Of a DNA stretch of 35,619 bases, positions 8,056 through 16,877 are shown piece by piece. The DNA comes from RPQJ01 sp031404015 (lineage in GTDB: Bacteria; Pseudomonadota; Gammaproteobacteria; Steroidobacterales; Steroidobacteraceae): positions 1 to 35,619 of the forward strand of contig JANNGT010000326.1 of assembly GCA_031404015.1 (NCBI GenBank). Reading direction: 5' to 3'. The number at the start of each line of letters is the position of its first letter. Position 1 is the stretch's first letter. Made by a program: the position numbers and the translations under genes. Under the pieces are notes generated by a model that was not told where the DNA came from, did not search any database, and saw only the letters and a program-made list of their open reading frames with translations.

Positions 8056-8615
8056 GCTTCCCTCATCTCTCGCACGCCGATCGGACGCGCTGGATTGCCT
8101 GCGACGATTGCGCGCGGGAGCACCGACCGAACCACGACGGCTCGTGCGCCGACTATGGCGTCGGCACCAACGACGACACCCGGACCGATAAAGGCGTCTG
8201 TGCCGATCCACGCGCCGGACTCGATTCGCACCGCCGGCTTGAGCAGTGGCAACGCAGGATCGCGCAAGTCGTGGGTGCCAGCGCAGACGTGGGCGCGGTA
8301 GGAAATCGTGGCGCGCTCCCCGATCGTTACCTGGCCGAGGCTGTAGATGAGGACGTCTTCACCCACGGCCGACCAGTCGCCGATCTCGACGTTCCACGGC
8401 ATGTAGAAGCGCGTCGAGGGATACACGTTGACATGCCGGCCGATCTTCGCGCCGAACAGGCGCAGCACGACGCGGCGCCAGGCGAACAGGGGGCGCGGGC
8501 TCAGGCGCACGAGCCACTGACCGACGGACCAGAGAATGCGGCGCAGTTGCTCCGACGCCGTGTACTTGCTTGCCGACCGATTGGCCGCAACGGCGCTGCC
8601 AGACGGGTCGTTCAT
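8052..8615 (-). CDS. WcaF-like sugar O-acetyltransferase (left-handed beta-helix)
   Basis: A 187-residue protein of the hexapeptide-repeat acyltransferase type. After an N-terminal arm (RRILWSVGQWLVRLSPRPLFAWRRVVLRLFGAKIG) it runs through repeated [IV]-G-x4 turns such as VNVYPSTRFYMPWNVEIGDWSAVG, VTIGERATISYRAHV, GAWIGTDAFIGPGVVVG and ADAIVGARAVVV, ending with the usual AGNPARPIG. The histidine in CAGTHDL is at the expected catalytic position. This arrangement is that of the putative colanic-acid acetyltransferases of the WcaF type, which transfer acetyl groups from acetyl-CoA to sugars of the repeat unit. It overlaps its neighbours by four bases on both sides (GT2 upstream, GT4 downstream), so it is part of the minus-strand polysaccharide operon. 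The exact acceptor sugar cannot be inferred. Confidence 0.87.
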   Translation of the reverse strand: MNDPSGSAVAANRSASKYTASEQLRRILWSVGQWLVRLSPRPLFAWRRVVLRLFGAKIGRHVNVYPSTRFYMPWNVEIGDWSAVGEDVLIYSLGQVTIGERATISYRAHVCAGTHDLRDPALPLLKPAVRIESGAWIGTDAFIGPGVVVGADAIVGARAVVVRSVLPRAIVAGNPARPIGVREMREA

Positions 8616-9568
8616 GGGGGGTCTGCGGATGCCGGGGACGACGGCTCGCGAATGCGCATCCCCGTGACGCGTTCCAGCGCACCGATGCGGCCGTCGCGTG
8701 ATGCTTCGCCGGCCAGCGCGCGTGCGATCTCGCGCCGGCGCAGGTCCACGAGCACGCGGTACCAGAATCCCTGCAGGAAATGAAATGCGAATCCCGGTAT
8801 GCCGTCGAGAAAGCCGAGCCGCAGGAAGTACCGGTACTGGAAATACAGCAGCGGTCCGATGCCGAACGGGAGCTTGTTGTAGATGCGCTGTTTCAGCCAG
8901 CGTCGCATCGCCGCCGACCCGTGCAGTTGCGCATCGGTTGCAGCGGGCCCCGATTGCGCATCGAGTTCATCGAGCACGGTTTGCGCCGCCTCGAGCGTGG
9001 CGTACCGCAGGTGTTTCTGCGACCACCACGTGATGTCACGCTGGTTGTCGTCGACGAATGCACCGGCGAAATGCTGTACCCGGCCACGGTCGAGCACGGC
9101 GTGTTCGTCCATCCAGCGCGGCTCGATGCGAGCCGAGCCCCGGCGCCAGAGCCGCAGGTGACGCATTGGATGCATACCGCCGTGCCGGATCCAGCGCCCG
9201 AGGAAGTGGTACTTGCGCGGCAGCAGCACGCCGTGCACGTCGCCCGCCAGCGCGTCGAGGCGCCCGGCCAGCTCGCGCTGCAGCGCCGGTTCGAGGTATT
9301 CGTCGGCATCCAGTCGCAGTACCCAGTCAGTGTCGATGTTGCAATGATCGAGCGCCCAGTTGAACTGGGTGGAGTGGTTGCTCCATGCGTGCTCGAAGAT
9401 GTCGGCGCCGCGCGTGCGCGCCAACTCGCGCGTCCCGTCGGTCGAGCCTGAATCTACGACGCAGATGCGTGCAACGACTGGCCGCAGGCTATCGATGCAT
9501 CGTTCGATGTGCCCGGCCTCGTCGCGCGTGAGTACGATGGCGGTGATCGATGGGGGCGGCGTAATCAT
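8612..9568 (-). CDS. Glycosyltransferase family 2
   Basis: A 318-residue GT-A enzyme. The N-terminal strand SITAIVLTRDEAGHIERCIDSL (7-28), the motif VVDSGSTDGT (37-46) and the metal-binding DXD in LRLDADEY (85-91) place it in family 2, close to the WaaE/KdtX-like subgroup, which also has the segment SNHSTQFNWALDHC found at 63-76. Members use an activated sugar nucleotide and a divalent metal to add a sugar to a lipid-linked acceptor. The C-terminal part contains a hydrophobic or amphipathic stretch (LPFGIGPLLYFQYRYFLRLGFLDGIPG) that may associate with the membrane. The ATG at 9568 is the first in a 29-base gap after the polymerase gene. Its end overlaps the acetyltransferase start by four bases. 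Confidence 0.88.
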   Translation of the reverse strand: MITPPPSITAIVLTRDEAGHIERCIDSLRPVVARICVVDSGSTDGTRELARTRGADIFEHAWSNHSTQFNWALDHCNIDTDWVLRLDADEYLEPALQRELAGRLDALAGDVHGVLLPRKYHFLGRWIRHGGMHPMRHLRLWRRGSARIEPRWMDEHAVLDRGRVQHFAGAFVDDNQRDITWWSQKHLRYATLEAAQTVLDELDAQSGPAATDAQLHGSAAMRRWLKQRIYNKLPFGIGPLLYFQYRYFLRLGFLDGIPGFAFHFLQGFWYRVLVDLRRREIARALAGEASRDGRIGALERVTGMRIREPSSPASADPP

Positions 9569-9598
9569 GTGCGGGGCCGTTGGAGGCTGCTGCGAAAT

Positions 9599-11020
9599 TC
9601 AACGGAGCAGGTTGGAGAAGACGGGCGCTGCCGCATCGGTCTCGACGCGGCCGGCAGCTGGCGAGGCCACGGACCACAGACGGTGAGCGTTCACGGCCAG
9701 TGCGATGTAGCACCACAGCAGCAGGCCTGGTCCTCCGGGCGAGAGCATCGATGCCTCGCCCACGTTGGTTGCAACGCAGGCGGCGAACAGCCCGAACCAG
9801 CGCGCATCCTGGCTGCGCCAGGCCAGTTGCGCCAGCTGCAGCAGCAGGAGCGCGAACAGCAGCCCGCCGAGGATGCCGGTCTCCTCGAGCACTGCCGTCG
9901 GCAGGAAGCCTTTCTCGACCGGCGCCGAGATCGGGATGCCGTGGAACTCGACGACCAACGTCGGCGCGGTGCGTGCCGCGTAGACGCCGAACCCGTTGCC
10001 GGTCAAGGGTCGCTCGACGAAGTTGCGCCACTGGCCCGCGATGCCGGCGCCGCGCGATTGGTGGAATGCTGCGCTGAGTTCGCTCTCGCCCGAGCGCTTC
10101 AGCAGGAATGACTGGAACTGGCCGGTGATATCGCCCCGGCCGAGGATGAACAGCGCCAGGCCCAGGAATCCGAACGCAACGAATGCCGCCACACGCATGC
10201 GGCTGGTGGTGAGCGCTGCGCGACGACCACCCTGCCACAGATGCAGTACAAGGCCGGCGCCGGTTCCTGCGATCGCAGCGAACAAGCCGGTCCGCGCTTC
10301 GGTCAGCAGCAGCACTGTCCAGCACACGACGGCGAGGCCTACCAGCACCGGGCGCAGCGACCGCCCGAGCACGACGGCCAGCAAGCTGGCGGCGGACAAC
10401 GGTGCGGCAACGATCGCGAGCGTTTGCGGATGGCTGAAGATTCCCTGCAGGCCATTGCCATTGAGCCGAAAGGCGACGGACGGCACCAGCAACGTGGCGG
10501 CCGAGCCGGCCATGACCACGATGCTCAATGCGGCGAACCATGCCGTCAGCTTCGCGAGCTCGGCCGGCGCCAGGGATCTCACGCCGACGAAAAGCGTGCT
10601 GATGACCCAGACAAACGTGATCGCCTTGAGCAGCGAGACGCCTACCTCGACGCTGTTGGCAACGGAGAGCACCGCGGCGACGGCGGCGAACGCCCAGAGC
10701 CATCCGAGGGCCGCTGCATCGCCAAGTCGCAGCAGTGGCAGTACGCGAATGCCGCCGACGACCAGGACCAGCCAGAGCAGCGGTCCCGACGCTGCGCCCA
10801 ACTCGACCAGGCCCGGGTTCACGAACTTCACCACGACCGCCAGTGCCATGGCCTGGATCACGCGTGCCGGACCCAGGCAGGCCCAGAGGGCGAGGGCGAC
10901 CAGGACGATATTGACGCCGGCTGGCCAGACGACCAGAGGGGCGAGCACGGCAACGATCGCCGTAGCGGCGCGCACGCCCTCGCCCGACGGGTAGCGCTCG
11001 ATGTGATCCGGGATTCGCAT
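9599..11020 (-). CDS. O-antigen polymerase/ligase-like membrane protein (Wzy/WaaL superfamily)
   Basis: A 473-residue integral membrane protein with about eleven or twelve hydrophobic segments and one larger periplasmic loop. The two landmarks of the O-antigen ligase/polymerase (Wzy_C) superfamily are visible: NGNGLQGIFSHPQTLAIVAAP before a pair of helices and LLTEARTGLFAAIAGTG after them; these arginine- and histidine-bearing loops belong to the active region in characterised members. The protein would polymerise undecaprenyl-linked repeat units or ligate chains to an acceptor. As a Wzx-like flippase lies in the same operon and chain-length proteins are nearby, a polymerase role is more likely, but sequence alone does not separate the two. 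It is the first gene of the minus-strand operon, starting 109 bases from the divergent exosortase gene. Confidence 0.82.
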   Translation of the reverse strand: MRIPDHIERYPSGEGVRAATAIVAVLAPLVVWPAGVNIVLVALALWACLGPARVIQAMALAVVVKFVNPGLVELGAASGPLLWLVLVVGGIRVLPLLRLGDAAALGWLWAFAAVAAVLSVANSVEVGVSLLKAITFVWVISTLFVGVRSLAPAELAKLTAWFAALSIVVMAGSAATLLVPSVAFRLNGNGLQGIFSHPQTLAIVAAPLSAASLLAVVLGRSLRPVLVGLAVVCWTVLLLTEARTGLFAAIAGTGAGLVLHLWQGGRRAALTTSRMRVAAFVAFGFLGLALFILGRGDITGQFQSFLLKRSGESELSAAFHQSRGAGIAGQWRNFVERPLTGNGFGVYAARTAPTLVVEFHGIPISAPVEKGFLPTAVLEETGILGGLLFALLLLQLAQLAWRSQDARWFGLFAACVATNVGEASMLSPGGPGLLLWCYIALAVNAHRLWSVASPAAGRVETDAAAPVFSNLLR

Positions 11021-11040
11021 GCCCTGCCATCATAACGAAG

Positions 11041-11075
11041 GACATGTGACAGACATTGTGACGCCGAGACATCTG
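11041..11075. repeat. Short direct repeats in the divergent polymerase/exosortase promoter region
   Basis: The 109-base space between the two divergent operons holds two adjacent near-identical units, GACATGTGAC (11041-11050) and GACATTGTGAC (11052-11062), and a partial third, GACATCTG (11068-11075). Direct repeats in such a place can be binding sites for a regulator acting on one or both operons. No convincing -35/-10 pair and no sigma-54 element (GG-N10-GC) was found in this space. Confidence 0.4.
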
Positions 11076-11129
11076 CCTGTAACGATTCCCCCACAGGATG
11101 ATCGGCCGGTCCTCCAGGTCCCATTTCCC

Positions 11130-12716
11130 ATGTCCGATTTCAAGCACGGCGGCGCCAGCGAGCGCTGGCGAATGTCTGCCGCGGCCTGGGTCGCGTTGCT
11201 GGTCGCTGGGGCCCTGATTGCGTTCGGCTTTCGCGACGCGATCCGGACCATGGTGGACATCTGGTTCAACCGTCCCGAATACAGCCACGGGATGATCATT
11301 CCCGTCATTGCGGCGTTCCTCGTCTGGCAGAAGCAGGAGTTGCTGTCCGCCGCCCGATTCACCGGCTCGTGGTGGGGCGTCGCGCTGGTCGTGGCCGGTG
11401 CCGGGTTGCACGTCGTCGGCCACATCGCGACCCTGTACGTGCTGCAGCAGTACGCGCTGTTGATTGTGCTTTACGGCGTGATTCTCGCGTTTACCGGCTG
11501 GCCGGTTTTCCGCAAGTTGTGGATGCCGCTGCTGGTGCTGGTGTTCATGATTCCGCTGCCGCAGTTCCTGCTGGCGAACCTGTCGGCGTACCTGCAGTTG
11601 ATTTCGTCGCAGATCGGCGTCTGGGTCATCCGCCTGTTCGGCATCAGCGTGTTTCTCGAAGGCAACGTCATCGACCTAGGCGAATACAAGCTGCAGGTGG
11701 CGGAGGCCTGCGACGGCCTGCGCTACCTTTTCCCGCTGCTGACGCTCGGTTTCATCATGGCCTATTTCTACCAGGCCGCGTTCTGGAAGCGGGCGCTGGT
11801 ATTCCTGTCGAGCATCCCGCTCACGATCCTGATGAACAGCTTCCGCATCGGCGTGATCGGAGTCGCCGTCGAGCACTGGGGCGTGGGCATGGCCGAGGGC
11901 TTCCTGCACGAATTCCAGGGCTGGGCGGTGTTCATGGCGAGTGCCGGGCTGATGCTGCTGGTAATGGCCCTGCTGAGCCGGATCGGTCCGGGCCGTCGGC
12001 CATGGCGAGAATTGCTGCAGATCGAATTCCCCGCTCGGACGGCCGGTGCGGCGTCGGGTTCGGTGCGTGCCTTGCCGAAGTCACTGGTTGTCGCGGTCGC
12101 CACCCTCGGAATCTACGTGCTCGCGGTGAGCGTGACGCCGGAGCGTGCGGAGACGATCCCGCTGCGGCCGGCGTTCAGCACGTTCCCGGACCGGTTGGGC
12201 CCCTGGGACGGCAGGCCTGATTCGCTCGAGCGCGTCTATCTCGACGCCCTGAAGATGAGCGATTACTACCTCGGCAACTTCCGCCGTGGCGACGAGCCGC
12301 CTATCAATCTCTACGTCGCCTGGTACGACTCGCAACGTGCGGGCAAGTCCGCCCATTCGCCGCGGTCGTGCCTCCCCGGTGGCGGTTGGCGCATTGACGA
12401 CCTGCAACAGGTGTTGCTGCGCGATGTCCAGGCCACGTCCGGTCCGGTCATGTTCAATCGTGCGCTGATCAGTTACGGCAGCGAGCGCCAGCTCGTCTAC
12501 TACTGGTTCCAGCAGCGCGGGCGCAACGTCACCAACGAGTACGCCGTGAAGTGGTACCTCTTCTGGGACGCGCTGACCATCGGCCGCACGGACGGCGCTT
12601 TGGTGCGGATCACTACGGTGCTGCAGCCCGGTGAGGATCCTGCGCAAGGCGACCGCCGGCTCGAAGAATTCGCCGCCCAAGCGGTACCGCGCCTGGCGGC
12701 ATTCGTCCCGGACTGA
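11130..12716 (+). CDS. Exosortase fused to an EpsI domain (XrtD-like)
   Basis: A 528-residue protein from the ATG at 11130; an in-frame upstream extension would have to start inside the divergent promoter space and looks non-coding. Residues 1-290 are an exosortase: eight or so membrane helices, the early PEYSHG motif (49-54), and the catalytic set C194 (VAEACDGLRY), R239 (MNSFRIG) and H260 (HEFQGW). Exosortases are membrane transpeptidases that cleave C-terminal PEP-CTERM-type sorting signals. From about 315 an EpsI domain follows: one more helix, then a periplasmic part with GPWDG and HSPRSCLPGGGW, the EpsI signature. Such fusions are known, for example in the VPLPA-CTERM exosortase group (XrtD), to which this may belong; I am not certain of the subtype. 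It heads a plus-strand group with the WecA-like transferase, PrsT-like lipoprotein and FP-repeat protein. Confidence 0.9.
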   Translation: MSDFKHGGASERWRMSAAAWVALLVAGALIAFGFRDAIRTMVDIWFNRPEYSHGMIIPVIAAFLVWQKQELLSAARFTGSWWGVALVVAGAGLHVVGHIATLYVLQQYALLIVLYGVILAFTGWPVFRKLWMPLLVLVFMIPLPQFLLANLSAYLQLISSQIGVWVIRLFGISVFLEGNVIDLGEYKLQVAEACDGLRYLFPLLTLGFIMAYFYQAAFWKRALVFLSSIPLTILMNSFRIGVIGVAVEHWGVGMAEGFLHEFQGWAVFMASAGLMLLVMALLSRIGPGRRPWRELLQIEFPARTAGAASGSVRALPKSLVVAVATLGIYVLAVSVTPERAETIPLRPAFSTFPDRLGPWDGRPDSLERVYLDALKMSDYYLGNFRRGDEPPINLYVAWYDSQRAGKSAHSPRSCLPGGGWRIDDLQQVLLRDVQATSGPVMFNRALISYGSERQLVYYWFQQRGRNVTNEYAVKWYLFWDALTIGRTDGALVRITTVLQPGEDPAQGDRRLEEFAAQAVPRLAAFVPD

Positions 12717-12719
12717 CGC

Positions 12720-14357
12720 ATGGACCTGCTCCTGGCTTTTGTTCTCGCCATGAGCGTGACCATGGCGCTCATCCCGCTGCTGACACGCCTTGCGGGCAGG
12801 ATGCAAGTCCTCGATGCGCCGGGCCCGCGCAAGGTGCATTCGACACCGATGCCACGCGTCGGCGGCATCGCGATGGTGGCGGGAACGCTGCTGCCATTAT
12901 CCTACTGGTTGAATGGCGACGCCCGCCTTCCAGCCTTCCTCGGGGCTGCGTTGTTGTTGCTTGCGGTCGGTGTTTGGGACGATCGATCCGAGCTCTCGTA
13001 CCTGCCGAAGTTTGTGGGGCAACTGGTCGCTGCGGGCGTAGTAATGATGTTCGGCGGCGTGCTGATCCATTCGCTCATGCTCGGTGATCGCGTCGAATTG
13101 CCCACGATCATCGCGGCACCGCTGACGTTGATTTTCCTGGTTGGCGTCACCAATGCGATCAATCTAGCCGACGGGCTGGATGGCTTGGCGGGCGGCACGA
13201 CGCTGCTCAGCTGCTGTGCCATGGCGTTGCTTGCGCTGACGATCGACGATCGCTTCGTGGCCATCGTCTGCGTCATCGTGGCCGGAAGCATTTTTGGCTT
13301 CCTGCGTTTCAACACGTATCCGGCGCGGATATTCATGGGCGACGGTGGCAGCCAGTTCCTCGGGTTCACCGTGGCGGTGCTCGCCGTGCTGCTTACTCAG
13401 AGTGAGCTGGCTCCGATCAGCACCGCGCTGCCCATTCTGCTGCTTGGCCTGCCCATACTCGATACGCTGGCGGTGATGCTGCAACGGTTCTCCGAAGGGC
13501 GGTCGCCTTTTGCGGCTGACAAGAATCACATCCATCATCGACTACTGGCCCTGGGGTTCGAGCACTTCGAAGCGGTGTTCGTGATTTACCTGTTGCAAGC
13601 GGTCCTGTTCGTTTGCGGCTGGTACCTGCGCTACGAATCGGACCTGGTCATCCTGGGTACTTTTGCGTTTTTCGCCGTGGCCGTAATTGGCCTTCTACAG
13701 CTCGCCGCCCGGTCCGGCTGGTGCTGGCGCTCCCCGGAGGCACAACCAGAGGCGTCGCGGGCTGCAACCGTGCCTGTCCGCTGGTGGAGGGTACTGCGGA
13801 CGAGATTGCCACATTGGGCACTGGCTCTGGGGGGGCTCTGCGTCGTGCTGTACGCCCTGCGTACGGCGTGGCTCGCTGCCCCCGTCCCGCCGGACATCGG
13901 TTGGCTGGCAGCCGTACTTGCGGCTGCGCTCACGGTAACTGGAGCCGTGTCTCTGGTGCGGCCTGTTCCGCTCTGGCTGCTGCATGGCGCGCTTTATGTG
14001 GGTGTGGTCGCGGTCGTTTTTCTTGATATCACCGCGTCGCCGCGGCTGCCGGCCTTAGTTGACAAGCTCGGCTTCGGCCTGCTGGCGGGGTGTATCACGA
14101 TTTCGTTCAGGTTGACGATGCAGCGGCGGTTTCAATTGACTCCACTGGACTTTCTGGTCGTTTTCGTCGCCCTGGCCCTGCCCAACCTGCCTGGCTCTGT
14201 GGCAACACCACGCGATCTGGGCCTCGGTGCAATCAAGGTTCTGGTCCTGTTCTATGCCATCGAACTGCTGCTGAGCCACTCCGCGAAGTCAAGGCTCCTG
14301 TTGCACGCCGGCGGAGTAGGCATCCTGGCTCTCGTCGGCTTGCGGGGCCTGCTTTGA
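12720..14357 (+). CDS. WecA/MraY-type polyprenyl-phosphate N-acetylhexosamine-1-P transferase with extra C-terminal membrane domain
   Basis: A 545-residue membrane protein. The first 330 residues have all landmarks of the WecA/TagO branch of the phospho-N-acetylhexosamine transferase family: PRKVHSTPMPRVGGIAM (36-52), VWDDRSEL (85-92), NAINLADGLDGLAGG (145-159), FMGDGGSQFLGF (205-216) and the HIHH motif (270-273). The enzyme transfers a sugar 1-phosphate, usually N-acetylhexosamine, from a UDP donor to undecaprenyl phosphate and so starts the repeat unit. Typical WecA proteins have about 350 residues; here some 200 more follow, forming five or six further hydrophobic helices with no motif I recognise. 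The ATG lies three bases after the exosortase stop, so the two genes are almost certainly co-transcribed. Confidence 0.88.
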   Translation: MDLLLAFVLAMSVTMALIPLLTRLAGRMQVLDAPGPRKVHSTPMPRVGGIAMVAGTLLPLSYWLNGDARLPAFLGAALLLLAVGVWDDRSELSYLPKFVGQLVAAGVVMMFGGVLIHSLMLGDRVELPTIIAAPLTLIFLVGVTNAINLADGLDGLAGGTTLLSCCAMALLALTIDDRFVAIVCVIVAGSIFGFLRFNTYPARIFMGDGGSQFLGFTVAVLAVLLTQSELAPISTALPILLLGLPILDTLAVMLQRFSEGRSPFAADKNHIHHRLLALGFEHFEAVFVIYLLQAVLFVCGWYLRYESDLVILGTFAFFAVAVIGLLQLAARSGWCWRSPEAQPEASRAATVPVRWWRVLRTRLPHWALALGGLCVVLYALRTAWLAAPVPPDIGWLAAVLAAALTVTGAVSLVRPVPLWLLHGALYVGVVAVVFLDITASPRLPALVDKLGFGLLAGCITISFRLTMQRRFQLTPLDFLVVFVALALPNLPGSVATPRDLGLGAIKVLVLFYAIELLLSHSAKSRLLLHAGGVGILALVGLRGLL

Positions 14358-14384
14358 CCGCTTGGCCGGTCACCCATCGTCACA

Positions 14385-14403
14385 CGACCGTCATGCATGG
14401 TCG
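14385..14403 (+). terminator. Weak hairpin followed by a T-rich stretch
   Basis: In the 116-base gap before the TPR lipoprotein gene, CGACC and GGTCG form a five-base stem around a nine-base loop. A pyrimidine-rich tract (CCCTTTTCTT) begins nine bases after the stem. This could be a weak terminator or attenuator, but the short stem and the distance to the T-run make it uncertain. The rest of the gap shows no gene and no recognisable promoter. Confidence 0.25.
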
Positions 14404-14473
14404 GTAGCGTTCCCTTTTCTTCCATCGCGTTGCACTCCCAAAGCACGGGGGCCAGTGCCAGAGGTTTTCGACC

Positions 14474-16876
14474 ATGACCGACCGGCATCGCTCGCGCAGC
14501 CTGCGAACTTCGTTCGTCTTGATCTGCACCGTCGTGCTCGTCGCGTGCGGTGGCGCGGAGTCGCGCAAGGAGCGGTACCTGGAGAAGGCGCAGGCTCTGG
14601 TGGCCGAGCAGGATTTCGAGAAAGCGCAGCTCGAGTTGCGTAACGCTTTGCAGATCGATCCCAACTTCATTCGGGCACAGGTTCTGATGGGCGAGGTGTC
14701 GGAGCGCCTGGGGAACCCCCGCAGCGCGCTGCAGCATTTTCAAGCAGCGCTGGAACTGGACCCATCGAATGTGACGGCCCGGGCGGGGCTCGCAAAGATT
14801 TACGTGTTTGGCGGTATGCCCGAGAAGGGCCTGGAGCTGGTTGCAACCGGCCTGGCACAGTTGCCTGATGATCCACAATTGCTGACGGTACGTGGCGCCG
14901 CGAAGGCGCGTATGGGCGACTTCGACGGGGCATTGGCTGATGCCGAGAGGGCATTGGCGACCGCACCTGATCTCGATAATGCGGTGTCGCTGCTGGCATC
15001 GCTGTACGTCAGGCGGGACCGGATCGACGATGCCCGCAAGCTGGTTGAAGGCGCCGTCAGTTCGCTGCCGCGCAATATCGAGTTGCGACTCGTCCTCGCC
15101 GAGATTTACCTGAAGTCAGACCAGCGGGCGCAAGCCGAGAAGCTGTTGCGCGAGGTCGTGGAGCTGCAGCCTGACAAGCTGGCCCACCGCTATCGTCTCG
15201 CGCGCTTTCTGGTTGCGGATGGGCGCTCCAAGGATGCCGAAGAGGTGCTGCGCGACGCGGTCGCGCAGGTCCCAGACAACATGGAAGCGAAGTCGGCCCT
15301 TGTAGACCTGCTTGCATCCGGGGAATCGTTTGATGCGGCGGAGAAAGCCTTGCTCGGCTTTGTCCGGGAAACACCAAAGAGCACGGAGCTTAAGCTCTTG
15401 CTCGGCGACTTTTATGCGCGCCGAGGCAAGACGGCCCAGGCTGAGCGGACTTATGCCGAAATTGTAAAGCTCGACGGCACCGGTCCCCGCGGACTTGCGG
15501 CACGCAATCGCCTGGCGGCAGTCGCTGTGGGTGACAAACGCCTCGACGAAGCGACCCGTCTGATCGAGGAGGTGCTGGCAGCGAACCCGCAGGACAACGA
15601 TGCGTTGATCCTGCGGGCGGACATGGCACTGACCAGGGACGATGCGGCGGCGGCCATTACCTACCTGCGGGCGGTTTTGCGCGACCAGCCGACCGCGGTC
15701 CCGGTGCAGCGGGCGCTGGCGAGGGCTTACCTGCAGTCCAATGACCTGGCGCTGGCGGAGGAGACGCTGAAAAAGGCCGCGGAAACCAACCCCGGTGATC
15801 CCCAGTTGAGCGTGGATCTGGCGCAGTTGCTTATCCGTTCCGGTCAGGTCGACCGAGCGCAGCAATCATTGCAGGACACTGTTGCGGAGTCGCCGGGCAA
15901 TCTTTATGCGCAGGAGCAATTATTCCTCGTTTACTTGTCCCGGAAGGATATGGCGCAGGCGCGGGCAACAGCGGAGGCGGTCCGGTCCGCCCGACCGGAT
16001 CTTTCCTTGGGCAACTACCTCATAGGGCTAGTCAACAGGGCAGAAGGCAAAACCGCCGCGGCGCTGGCTTCCTTTGATGCCGCTTTGGCGCTGCGGCCGG
16101 ACGCCAGCGAGCCCTTGACGGCGATCGTTGAACTGCTGGTGAGCCAGAAGCGGAATGACGAGGCCATCGCACGGGTTGCGGCGGTCGTCAGGGCTCAGCC
16201 ACAGAACGCCGCTGCTCACAATCTCCAGGGCGAGTTGCTCACCGCCAGCCGGCGCCTGCCGGAAGCGCTGACCGCTTTCGAAGCAGCGATCGGGTTGTCG
16301 CCTAGGTGGTGGGTGCCCTATCGAGGCAAGGCGCTCGCTCAGCTCGCGCTGAAAGACACGACCGGTGCCGCGCTGACGCTGGATCGTGGTGTAAAGGACA
16401 CGGATGGCGCGGTTGCGTTGATCGTCGATCTTGCCGCGCTCCATGAGCAACTCGGTCAGCCCGAAAAGGCGATTGCGGCTTATGAGGCACTGCTGAAAGA
16501 AATCCCGTCGAACGAAGTCATCGCCAATAACCTAGCCATGCTGCTTGCTAATTATCGCAGTGACGCCAGGAGCCTGGAGCAGGCGCGGCAGCTGACTCTC
16601 AAGTTCAAGGATACTTCGGTGCCTGCCTTCCTGAATACGAGCGGTTGGGTCGCCTACAAGCAGGGCAGATATCCTGAAGCCGTCGCGCTACTGCAACGCG
16701 CGGCAGACAAGGAACCGGGTGCGCCGCTCATGCGATACCACCTCGCATTGGCACAGATCAAGGCCGGGCAGGGTGAGCTGGCGCGGCGGAATCTCGAAGA
16801 CGCGTTGAAGTCCAGCGCGGCATTTCCCGGCGCCGACGACGCGCGCACCCAACTTGAGCAGCTCAGACGATCCTGA
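14474..16876 (+). CDS. prsT: PrsT-like TPR-repeat lipoprotein of exosortase/PEP-CTERM systems
   Basis: An 800-residue protein with a lipoprotein signal: basic residues, a hydrophobic core and the lipobox LVAC at 22-25, so C25 should be lipidated and the protein anchored on a membrane surface. From about residue 33 to the end it consists of tetratricopeptide repeats (for example YLEKAQALVAEQDFEKAQLE and ALQHFQAALELDPSN), about twenty in all. This is the layout of PrsT, the TPR lipoprotein found next to exosortases and exopolysaccharide genes; known members tend to be somewhat longer, around 900 residues. It probably acts as a scaffold in polysaccharide export or in protein sorting; no enzymatic motif is seen. 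AGAGG lies nine bases before the ATG. The FP-repeat gene starts one base after the stop. Confidence 0.85.
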   Translation: MTDRHRSRSLRTSFVLICTVVLVACGGAESRKERYLEKAQALVAEQDFEKAQLELRNALQIDPNFIRAQVLMGEVSERLGNPRSALQHFQAALELDPSNVTARAGLAKIYVFGGMPEKGLELVATGLAQLPDDPQLLTVRGAAKARMGDFDGALADAERALATAPDLDNAVSLLASLYVRRDRIDDARKLVEGAVSSLPRNIELRLVLAEIYLKSDQRAQAEKLLREVVELQPDKLAHRYRLARFLVADGRSKDAEEVLRDAVAQVPDNMEAKSALVDLLASGESFDAAEKALLGFVRETPKSTELKLLLGDFYARRGKTAQAERTYAEIVKLDGTGPRGLAARNRLAAVAVGDKRLDEATRLIEEVLAANPQDNDALILRADMALTRDDAAAAITYLRAVLRDQPTAVPVQRALARAYLQSNDLALAEETLKKAAETNPGDPQLSVDLAQLLIRSGQVDRAQQSLQDTVAESPGNLYAQEQLFLVYLSRKDMAQARATAEAVRSARPDLSLGNYLIGLVNRAEGKTAAALASFDAALALRPDASEPLTAIVELLVSQKRNDEAIARVAAVVRAQPQNAAAHNLQGELLTASRRLPEALTAFEAAIGLSPRWWVPYRGKALAQLALKDTTGAALTLDRGVKDTDGAVALIVDLAALHEQLGQPEKAIAAYEALLKEIPSNEVIANNLAMLLANYRSDARSLEQARQLTLKFKDTSVPAFLNTSGWVAYKQGRYPEAVALLQRAADKEPGAPLMRYHLALAQIKAGQGELARRNLEDALKSSAAFPGADDARTQLEQLRRS

Positions 16877-16877
16877 T

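Noticed and set aside
9489..11423. Minus-strand open frame of 644 codons over the polymerase and exosortase starts
   Set aside because: Low-complexity arginine/glycine-rich translation running across a divergent promoter; the polymerase and exosortase frames have clear membrane patterns and motifs.
14358..14473. Sigma-54 promoter before the PrsT-like gene
   Set aside because: A TTGCA lies in the gap, but no GG occurs at the required ten-base spacing.
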